The notes under the pieces are model-generated. The model searched no databases, had not been told where the DNA came from, and was given only the letters and a program-made list of their open reading frames with translations. From an uncultured Actinomycetes bacterium (GTDB lineage Bacteria > Actinomycetota > Thermoleophilia > Miltoncostaeales > Miltoncostaeaceae), in NCBI GenBank assembly GCA_903866425.1, contig CAIPNN010000135.1, forward strand, positions 1-8,634: a stretch of DNA of 8,634 nucleotides, read 5' to 3'. Below, piece by piece: positions 1-5,328 of the stretch. The stretch's first letter is position 1, and each line of letters starts with the position of its first letter. The translations under genes and the position numbers were made by a program.

Positions 1-1147
1 CTCGGCGGCGGGTATTCCCGTGTCGTACCGCGCCATGGCCACGGGCTTCACGGTGGTCACCGGGCACGAGGACCCTGCGAAGGATGCCGAGCAGAACGAC
101 TGGGACCTGCTGGCCAAGTTGCCGCACACGCTCATCGTGCTCATGGGCATGGGACGCCTGCCGGCCATTGCCGAGCGCCTCATCGCCGCGGGCCGTCCCG
201 CAGACCAGCCTGCCGCCGCCATCCAGTGGGGCACCACGCCCCGTCAGCGCTCGGTGGTGGCCACGCTCGGCACGCTGCCGCAGCGGGTGCAGGATGAGGG
301 CCTCGGCAACCCGGCAATCCTCGTGTTCGGCGATGTGGTGTCGCGCGAGCCCGGGCTTGCCAGCGCCGGTCGCGGCCCGCTGGCTGGCAGGACCGTGGTG
401 GTCACCCGCGCCCGCGCGCAGGCGAGTGACCTTCGGGCCGCGCTTGAACTGATGGGCGCGCAGGTCATCGAACTGCCGGTCATCCGCATCGCCCCCGTCA
501 CGGCGTCGCCTGAACTCGGCACCGCACTTGCCGACATCGGCGGGTACGACATCATCATCTTCACGAGTGCCAACGGCGTCGAGGAGATGGCCGCCCGTAT
601 GGCCGAGCACGGCCTCGACGCCCGTGCGCTGCGTCCCGAGCAGCTGGTGGTGGCCATCGGCCCCGCAACCGCCACGGCGCTCGCCGGCCACGGCATCCGT
701 GCCGACGTGGTGCCCGAGCGCTTTGTGGGCGAGGCCGTGCTGGACGCCCTTGCATCAACGCCCGTCGAGGGCAGGCGGGTGCTCATCGCGCGCGCCCGCG
801 ACGCGCGCCCTGTGGTTGCCGATGGCCTTCGCGCCCGCGGCGCACAGGTTGACGACGTGGCCGTGTACGAGACGCTGGCCGAGCGCCCGCCCGACGAGGT
901 CATCGAGCAGGCACTGGACGCCGACATCATCACGTTCACCTCGTCATCCACAGTCACCAACACGCTCGACCTGCTTGACGACACCCAGCGCGCACGGCTG
1001 GCCGCGGGCCCCCTGGTGGCACCCATCGGCCCCGTCACATCAGACACCGCACGTGAGGCGGGTCTGCAGGTGGCCAGCGAGGCGCACGAGCACGACATTC
1101 CGGGCCTCATGCGCGCGGTGCTCCAACTGGCCGCGCAGCAGCGGTAA
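1..1147 (+). CDS. Uroporphyrinogen-III C-methyltransferase / uroporphyrinogen-III synthase fusion (CobA-HemD), 5' partial
   Basis: The frame is open from the left edge (first full codon at base 2) to TAA at 1145-1147, so the N-terminal part of the methyltransferase lies outside the window. Residues 1-122 or so are the C-terminal part of a SAM-dependent uroporphyrinogen-III methyltransferase: the stretch GIPVSYRAMATGFTVVTGHE, then an LMGMG strand and a WGTTPRQRSVVATL segment, all typical of CobA/SUMT. From about residue 129 (GRTVVVTRAR) to the end is a complete two-lobed uroporphyrinogen-III synthase (HemD), with FTSANGVE, AIGPATATAL, VLIARARDARP, FTSSSTV and APIGPVTSDTA segments. HemD closes hydroxymethylbilane to uroporphyrinogen III in the cytoplasm; SUMT methylates it twice to precorrin-2 for cobalamin or siroheme. 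The fusion is known from Actinobacteria and Firmicutes. A GTG at base 20 is in frame but lies inside a conserved motif and is not the start. The other haem genes are probably upstream, which is not visible. Confidence 0.95.
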   Translation, partial: SAAGIPVSYRAMATGFTVVTGHEDPAKDAEQNDWDLLAKLPHTLIVLMGMGRLPAIAERLIAAGRPADQPAAAIQWGTTPRQRSVVATLGTLPQRVQDEGLGNPAILVFGDVVSREPGLASAGRGPLAGRTVVVTRARAQASDLRAALELMGAQVIELPVIRIAPVTASPELGTALADIGGYDIIIFTSANGVEEMAARMAEHGLDARALRPEQLVVAIGPATATALAGHGIRADVVPERFVGEAVLDALASTPVEGRRVLIARARDARPVVADGLRARGAQVDDVAVYETLAERPPDEVIEQALDADIITFTSSSTVTNTLDLLDDTQRARLAAGPLVAPIGPVTSDTAREAGLQVASEAHEHDIPGLMRAVLQLAAQQR

Positions 1148-1152
1148 GGCCC

Positions 1153-1962
1153 ATGGCATCGGCACTGGGCTTCGTCACCGATTACGGGCCGCACACCGAG
1201 CATGTGGGTGCGCTGCACGCCGTGGCCGCCACCCTGGCCCCACAGGTGAGCCGCATTGATCTGGCGCACGACATCCCCGCGGGCGACATCCGCTGGGGCG
1301 CCGTGCTGGTGGAGCGCCTGGTGCGGTTGATGCCACGCGACTCGGTGACGGTGGCCGTGGTTGACCCGGGCGTGGGTACGGCCCGCCGCGCCGTGGCACT
1401 TGAGACCGAGTGGGGCAAGGTGATCGTGGGGCCCGACAACGGCCTGCTGGGGCTGGCCGCCGATCGCCTGCAGGGCGTGCGGGCCGTCGAGATCACGTCG
1501 GAGGACTACATGCGGCGTCCGGTGTCGGCCACGTTCCATGGCCGCGACATCTTTGCCCCGGTGGCAGCGCACCTGGCATCGGGCGTGTCGCTCAGCGCCC
1601 TTGGGCCGGACATCGACCTGGCATCAATCGAGCGCCCGCACCTGCCCGAGCCCAACGCCTTCGACGGGCAGTTGGACGCCCTTGTGGCCGGCGCTGACCG
1701 CTTCGGCAATCTGGCCCTGTGGGCCACGTGGGAGCAGCTGATGGCCGCAGGGCTTGTCGCGGGTGATCGCATCTGGGCCATCAGCACCGCCACGCGCACC
1801 CGGGGCACGCTGGGGCGCACCTTCGCCGACGTTCCCCGCGGTGGGCTTCTGGCCTATGTGGACAGCCACGGCCTGCTGTCGCTTGCGGTCAACGGCGGCA
1901 GTGCCGAGGAGCGGGTGCAGGCGACGGCCGGGGAGGTCGTCGCCATCGCACGTCAGTCGTAG
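1153..1962 (+). CDS. SAM hydroxide adenosyltransferase (DUF62 / SAM hydrolase family)
   Basis: The 269-residue product matches the DUF62 family, whose characterised members split S-adenosylmethionine with water into adenosine and methionine and are related to fluorinase and chlorinase. Visible motifs are FVTDYG near the N-terminus, VVDPGVGTARR (Asp71 and Arg78), GPDNGLL at 93-99, TFHGRDIF (His129), FGNL at 184-187 and a C-terminal YVDSHGLLSLAVNGGSA segment. Asp71, Arg78 and His129 fit the Asp-Arg-His set described for archaeal members, with the same seven-residue Asp-Arg spacing. There is no signal peptide or membrane segment, so it should be cytosolic. The ATG lies 5 nt after the cobA-hemD stop, and the only Shine-Dalgarno-like sequence (GGTAAGG, 1143-1149) overlaps that stop, so the two are probably cotranscribed and perhaps coupled. 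The family is clear; the physiological role of these enzymes is poorly known. The 3' end overlaps the convergent glycosyltransferase gene by 10 nt. Confidence 0.9.
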   Translation: MASALGFVTDYGPHTEHVGALHAVAATLAPQVSRIDLAHDIPAGDIRWGAVLVERLVRLMPRDSVTVAVVDPGVGTARRAVALETEWGKVIVGPDNGLLGLAADRLQGVRAVEITSEDYMRRPVSATFHGRDIFAPVAAHLASGVSLSALGPDIDLASIERPHLPEPNAFDGQLDALVAGADRFGNLALWATWEQLMAAGLVAGDRIWAISTATRTRGTLGRTFADVPRGGLLAYVDSHGLLSLAVNGGSAEERVQATAGEVVAIARQS

Positions 1963-2669
1963 CGTCCTCGCCAGGCGTTCAGCCTGATGCCGTAGATGTC
2001 CTTGATGAACGGCGGCAGGTGCTTGCTCACATCGAATGTGGACTCGTCGCGGAACTCCACCGACACCGGCATCTCGGCAATACGCGCACCCATGCGCCGC
2101 GCGAGGAACAGGGCCTCGATGTCGAAGGCGAACGAATTGATGACCGCCTTCTCAAAGACCCGCTCGGCCCACTCGGCGCGAAAGCCCTTGAACCCTGCCT
2201 GGGTGTCGCTGATCACCGGCAGCACCAGCACCCGTCGGGCCACCTGAACGGCAGCACCTGCTGCCAGCCGCGACGCGCTCTGCTCGGCATTGGCGTACTC
2301 CGACAGGCTGCGCTTGCCCGCCACCACGTCGGCCACCGACCCCAGCAGTGCGAGGGCGGGCTCTACGTGCCACGGCGCGATGTTCATGTCGGCATCGACG
2401 TAGAAGCGGTAGTCGCCGCTGGCAGTGAGCATGCCCGAGCGCACCGCTCCGCCCTTGCCCTGATTCTCCGGCAGGCGATTGAGGCGGAACCTCCGGTCGC
2501 CTGCGGCGAAACGCTCCACCAGTGCGCCGGTGCCATCGGTGGATCCGTCGTCCGACACGATGACCTCGGCGGTGCCGTCGAAGGTGTCGAGCCATGCGCT
2601 CCACCCCTCAAGAGTGGGCGTGAGGCGCCGCTCTTCGTTGTACGCCGGGATGACGATTGAGAGGTCCAC
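1953..2669 (-). CDS. Family 2 glycosyltransferase, dolichyl/polyprenyl-phosphate hexose synthase-like
   Basis: The product of 238 residues is a GT-A fold, family 2 glycosyltransferase. It begins LSIVIPAYNEE, followed by VIVSDDGSTDGT (Asp40-Asp41), NQGKGGAVRSGM at 69-80, the DXD-type metal and nucleotide-sugar motif DAD at 92-94, and SDTQAGFKGF further on. This order resembles ALG5-like dolichyl-phosphate glucose synthases and bacterial polyprenyl-phosphate sugar synthases, which move a hexose from a nucleotide sugar to a lipid phosphate at the inner face of the membrane. No transmembrane helix is seen, so it would be a soluble or peripheral form. GTG at 2669 is the only usable start: the frame stays open further upstream, but only through the terminator and into tRNA-Phe. 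There is no Shine-Dalgarno sequence before it. The donor sugar cannot be read from the sequence. It overlaps the SAM hydrolase gene tail to tail by 10 nt. Confidence 0.87.
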   Translation of the reverse strand: MDLSIVIPAYNEERRLTPTLEGWSAWLDTFDGTAEVIVSDDGSTDGTGALVERFAAGDRRFRLNRLPENQGKGGAVRSGMLTASGDYRFYVDADMNIAPWHVEPALALLGSVADVVAGKRSLSEYANAEQSASRLAAGAAVQVARRVLVLPVISDTQAGFKGFRAEWAERVFEKAVINSFAFDIEALFLARRMGARIAEMPVSVEFRDESTFDVSKHLPPFIKDIYGIRLNAWRGRYD

Positions 2670-2682
2670 GGGGGCATGGTCG

Positions 2683-2724
2683 CAAAAACGACGCGCGCCG
2701 CACCCCAGGGGGTGCGGCGCGCGA
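2683..2724 (-). terminator. Rho-independent terminator of tRNA-Phe
   Basis: A perfect G+C-rich inverted repeat (2692-2705 with 2710-2723, four-base loop) lies directly after the tRNA 3' end on the minus strand. It is followed, after TCG, by five T residues (2688-2684 on the minus strand). No T-run follows the stem on the plus strand, so it acts on minus-strand transcription. It separates the tRNA from the glycosyltransferase gene, whose GTG begins 14 nt past the T-run. Confidence 0.85.
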
Positions 2725-2726
2725 CA

Positions 2727-2799
2727 TGGCGAGACCCGGACTCGAACCGGGGACACCACGATTTTCAGTCGTGTGCTCTACCAGCTGAGCTATCTCGCC
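2727..2799 (-). tRNA. tRNA-Phe (anticodon GAA)
   Basis: The minus strand folds into a complete 73-nt cloverleaf. The acceptor stem is GGCGAGA with TCTCGCC and discriminator A; the D-arm stem is GCTC with GAGC; the anticodon stem is CACGA with TCGTG around the loop CTGAAAA, giving anticodon GAA; the variable loop is GTGTC; and the T-arm is CCCGG-TTCGAGT-CCGGG. All stems pair fully. The CCA end is not encoded (the next bases are TGT), so it must be added by the tRNA nucleotidyltransferase. A promoter lies just upstream and a terminator just downstream, so it is transcribed as a single tRNA. Confidence 0.97.
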
Positions 2800-2809
2800 C
2801 GGCCGGGGA

Positions 2810-2838
2810 ACGCTAGGCGCAGCACCACGGCGATGCAA
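2810..2838 (-). promoter_or_regulatory. Sigma70-type promoter of tRNA-Phe
   Basis: On the minus strand, a -35 TTGCAT (2838-2833) and a -10 TAGCGT (2815-2810) are separated by exactly 17 bp. The expected transcription start, about 7 nt downstream, leaves only a few bases before the mature tRNA 5' end. The -35 box overlaps the place where the -35 of the divergent response regulator promoter would fall. Confidence 0.65.
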
Positions 2839-2852
2839 CCCGAACCCGGGGG

Positions 2853-2865
2853 TACGATCGCCCTA
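2853..2865 (+). promoter_or_regulatory. -10 box for leaderless transcription of the response regulator gene
   Basis: TACGAT at 2853-2858 ends 6 nt before the ATG at 2865, which places the expected transcription start at or next to the A of the start codon. No Shine-Dalgarno sequence is present between the box and the ATG (CGCCCT). The spacing is that expected for a leaderless mRNA. No good -35 is seen at the expected site (about 2830-2835), which overlaps the tRNA-Phe -35. Confidence 0.5.
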
Positions 2866-3548
2866 TGGCAACAGGTGGCCACATTCTCGTGGTGGACGAC
2901 GAGCGATCGATCCGCAAATTGCTGCGCATGCAGCTGGAGGCCGAGGGCTACACCGTGGCCGAGGCTGGCAACGGGCGCGAGGCGCTTGAGCAGGTGCGAT
3001 CAGGCGGAATCGACCTCGTGGTGCTCGATTACATGATGCCCGAGATGAATGGCCTCGAGGCCTGCCAGCAACTGCGCATCGAGTACCCGGGCCTGCCCGT
3101 GATCATGCTCACCGCCAAGGGTGAGGAGATCGATCGCATCATGGGCCTTGAGCTGGGTGCGGACGACTACATCGCCAAGCCCTATTCCGTGCGCGAGTTC
3201 ACGGCGCGCGTGAAGGCCGTGCTGCGACGGGTGCACAGCGCGCCCGATACGTCGGGGCCACTTCGTGCCGGCGACGCCGAACTCGACCCCGCCAGCCGCA
3301 CCGTTCGGGTGGATGGCGAGTTGATCGACGTCACCCGCCTCGAGTTCGATCTGCTTGCCGAACTGGCGGCGCACCCCAATGTGGTGTTCACGCGCGAGCG
3401 ACTGCTGGAGCGCGTGTGGGGCTACCAGAGCGGTGTCGGCGGCAAGACGGTTGACGTGCACGTGGCCAACCTGCGCAAGAAGCTGGGCAAGGACATCGGC
3501 ATCGTCGCCGTGCGCGGGGTGGGCTACCGGCTCGATCCCACGTCGTGA
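2865..3548 (+). CDS. OmpR/PhoB-family DNA-binding response regulator
   Basis: The 227-residue protein has a receiver domain (about residues 6-120) and a C-terminal winged-helix domain (about 131-225). The acidic pocket is Asp11-Asp12, the phosphorylated residue is Asp55 in VVLDYMMPEMNG, the switch Thr83 lies in MLTAKGEE, and Lys105 is in ADDYIAKPY. The winged helix ends with RLEFDLLAELAAHPNVVFTRERLLERVWGY, TVDVHVANLRKKLG and VRGVGYRL, the hallmark of the OmpR/PhoB type. It should be phosphorylated by the kinase encoded next, then bind direct repeats as a dimer. The length is normal. The ATG is chosen because the receiver strand starts right after it and a -10 box sits 6 nt before it. The TGA stop overlaps the kinase GTG as GTGA, so the pair is translationally coupled. 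Target genes cannot be inferred. Confidence 0.95.
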   Translation: MATGGHILVVDDERSIRKLLRMQLEAEGYTVAEAGNGREALEQVRSGGIDLVVLDYMMPEMNGLEACQQLRIEYPGLPVIMLTAKGEEIDRIMGLELGADDYIAKPYSVREFTARVKAVLRRVHSAPDTSGPLRAGDAELDPASRTVRVDGELIDVTRLEFDLLAELAAHPNVVFTRERLLERVWGYQSGVGGKTVDVHVANLRKKLGKDIGIVAVRGVGYRLDPTS

Positions 3549-4849
3549 ACGTGCGCGAGCGGCTCGGCAGGGTGATGCCCTCCACGTATCGGGGGCGTAT
3601 TGCGCTGGCCATCGTGGTGGCGCTGGTGGTCGCTGTGGTGTGCGTGCAGTTCGCGCTGAACGTGCTGGTGACCCAGCAGGTGCAGCAGGCGGTTCAGGAC
3701 AACCTGCGTCAGCAGGGTCAGGAAATTGCCGCCACCTATCGCCGTGCAGGCCACGATGGTGTGGCGCAGGCGCAGCGCTATATGCCCGGCACGCAGGTGG
3801 TGGTGCGCAAGGACGGCGAGACCGTGTACTGGAGCGACCCGGTGCAGGTGCTCGATGCCCAGGTCGTGGTCACCGACGGCGATCTGCAGGTGACGGTGCA
3901 GCACGAGGCCTCGGCCGGTGTGATCGGCCAGTGGGCGCTGCCGCTCATCATCATCGCGGTGGTGCTGATCATCGGCGGCGTGGCGTGGTGGCTCGCCGGC
4001 CTGGCATCACGCCGCCTTCGCCGTGAGGCCAGTGCCCTTGCCGCTCAGGCTGAGGCCGTTGCCGGCGGTGACCTCGACGCGCGCGTTGAGGTGAGCGACG
4101 ACGAACTGACCCGCGTGGCCACATCACTCAATGCGATGACCCAGCAGCTGGCCGATGCGGACAAGCGCCAGCGCGTGTTCCTTGCCGACGTGGCCCACGA
4201 ACTGCGGACGCCGGTCACCGCCATTGACGGGTTCGCACAGGCGATGGTTGACGGCACCATCAGCACCGACGATGGGCACCGCGAGGCTGCGGAGATCATC
4301 CACGAGGAGTCGCAGCGCCTTTCGGGGCTCGTGGCCGACCTGCAGGCGCTCACGGTGGCCGCCCTCGATGCCGAACCCGTGCGTGAGCCCACTGACGTGG
4401 TCGCGCTCGCCCGCGAGGTGGCCACGCGGCTTGAGGCCGCAGCGGCGGAGCGAGGGGTGCTGCTGCGGGGTCCTGACGCAACGCAGGACTCCATCGTGGT
4501 GCCCACGAATGCCGCCCACGTGCAGACGATCCTCGGCAACCTCGTGAGCAATGCCCTCAGGGCCACCCCGGCGGGTGGCACGGTGCGCGTGAGTGCGCAG
4601 ATGGCCGACGGCGAGGCCGTGCTGGCCGTGGCCGATACCGGTGTGGGCATCCCCGCCGACGCCCTGCCGCATATCTTCGACCGCATGTACCGCGTCGATG
4701 CGGCACGCGACCGCGACTCCGGCGGCACCGGTCTGGGTCTTGCGATCGTGGCCGGGCTCACCGACTCGCTCGGCGCACGCATCGAGGTGGAGAGCAGCCC
4801 GGGCGAAGGCAGCCGGTTCGCACTGTCGCTGCCGTTGGTTGCCGCATGA
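3545..4849 (+). CDS. Membrane sensor histidine kinase (HAMP, HisKA, HATPase)
   Basis: The 434-residue protein is a classic two-pass sensor kinase. The first transmembrane helix spans about 19-42, an extracytoplasmic sensor region about 43-129, the second helix about 130-152, and a HAMP linker about 153-205. The H-box FLADVAHELRTPVTAIDGF carries the phosphorylated His218. The ATPase part has the N-box (NLVSNALRATP, Asn332 and Asn336), G1 box DTGVGIP (Asp364), F-box IFDRMYRVD and G2 box GGTGLGLAI (393-401). All catalytic boxes look intact. The small sensor domain has no motif I recognise, so the signal is unknown. The gene starts with GTG in a GTGA overlap with the regulator stop and ends in an ATGA overlap with the next gene, so all three are probably one transcript. 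Confidence 0.95.
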   Translation: MNVRERLGRVMPSTYRGRIALAIVVALVVAVVCVQFALNVLVTQQVQQAVQDNLRQQGQEIAATYRRAGHDGVAQAQRYMPGTQVVVRKDGETVYWSDPVQVLDAQVVVTDGDLQVTVQHEASAGVIGQWALPLIIIAVVLIIGGVAWWLAGLASRRLRREASALAAQAEAVAGGDLDARVEVSDDELTRVATSLNAMTQQLADADKRQRVFLADVAHELRTPVTAIDGFAQAMVDGTISTDDGHREAAEIIHEESQRLSGLVADLQALTVAALDAEPVREPTDVVALAREVATRLEAAAAERGVLLRGPDATQDSIVVPTNAAHVQTILGNLVSNALRATPAGGTVRVSAQMADGEAVLAVADTGVGIPADALPHIFDRMYRVDAARDRDSGGTGLGLAIVAGLTDSLGARIEVESSPGEGSRFALSLPLVAA

Positions 4850-5265
4850 GGCGGGCGCTCGCCGCGGGGCTCGCCATTGCCGCGCTGGCATCGGCCACCG
4901 CGGTGGCTGCGCCGCCGCTTCGCATCGTCTCGGTCAAGGTGGTGAAGGCCGGCACCCGCACCGCGGCGCCCCAGCCGCTCACGCGGGGTGCCCGTTACGC
5001 ATACCGCGTTGACTATCGCGTGGGTGGGCGCACCGAGGTGCGCGTGGCACGCACCGGAACCTTTCTCTCGCCCTATGGCGACATCCTCGCGCAGATCGAA
5101 CCGCCGTCGGCGCTGGCCGACCCGGGCCGCCTGTTTGCGTCGGGTCCGCTGCGTGTGGCGGCCAGCGACAGCCCTGGCGAATACGTGCTGCGGTACTCAG
5201 TGACGGCGTCCAACCGCACCGGGTCGACCACCCGCGACGCGGTGCTGCGGGTGCGCTACAGGTAG
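4846..5265 (+). CDS. Small secreted protein of unknown function, coupled to the two-component system
   Basis: I do not recognise a family. The 139-residue product begins with a clear Sec signal peptide: two Arg, a hydrophobic run rich in Ala and Leu, and a likely cleavage after AVAA at about residue 22. There is no lipobox Cys and no second membrane helix. The mature part of about 117 residues is basic, has no Cys, and alternates short hydrophobic stretches with polar turns (for example VRVARTGTFLSP and YVLRYSVTASN), suggesting a beta-sandwich, Ig-like fold; this is an inference from pattern only. The start ATG overlaps the kinase stop as ATGA, so translation is probably coupled to the kinase. 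A role near the sensor domain, as ligand, accessory subunit or regulated output, is possible but unproven. It ends at TAG 5263-5265, 17 nt before the trpB2 -10 box. Confidence 0.8.
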   Translation: MRRALAAGLAIAALASATAVAAPPLRIVSVKVVKAGTRTAAPQPLTRGARYAYRVDYRVGGRTEVRVARTGTFLSPYGDILAQIEPPSALADPGRLFASGPLRVAASDSPGEYVLRYSVTASNRTGSTTRDAVLRVRYR

Positions 5266-5282
5266 AAATGCCGGCGCGGGCG

Positions 5283-5321
5283 TAGGATTTCGGGCGTTCC
5301 CCATGTGACGACCCGAAGGAG
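5283..5321 (+). promoter_or_regulatory. -10 box and Shine-Dalgarno of trpB2
   Basis: TAGGAT at 5283-5288 is a good -10 box; no convincing -35 is seen at the expected place (about 5260-5265, overlapping the stop of the preceding gene). Transcription from about 5295 would give a leader of roughly 34 nt. GAAGGAG at 5315-5321 is a strong Shine-Dalgarno 7 nt before GTG 5329 and decides that start over the in-frame GTG at 5305, which has no ribosome binding site. No leader peptide or attenuator hairpin is present. Confidence 0.55.
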
Positions 5322-5328
5322 TGCACCC

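Noticed and set aside
244..1572. 442-codon open frame on the minus strand
   Set aside because: It is antisense to two confidently assigned genes. Its low-complexity Arg/Ser/Ala-rich product is typical of shadow frames in high-G+C DNA.
2670..2759. N-terminal extension of the glycosyltransferase beginning MVSPVRVRVSP
   Set aside because: It runs through the tRNA T-arm and the terminator hairpin. The family begins at LSIVIPAYNEE, right after GTG 2669.
2608..2838. Minus-strand open frame whose translation includes AQLVEHTTENRGVPGSSPG
   Set aside because: It is tRNA-Phe read as protein. This peptide is a familiar artefact of open frames called across tRNA genes.
4124..4891. 255-codon open frame on the minus strand opposite the kinase
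   Set aside because: It is antisense to the intact HisKA and HATPase domains, and its composition is that of a shadow frame.
5305..5328. Earlier GTG start for trpB2 adding eight residues
   Set aside because: It has no ribosome binding site, and the strong GAAGGAG at 5315-5321 is correctly spaced for GTG 5329.
5266..5328. Possible trp leader peptide or attenuator before trpB2
   Set aside because: No Trp-codon-rich short frame and no competing hairpins are visible in the roughly 60-base spacer.
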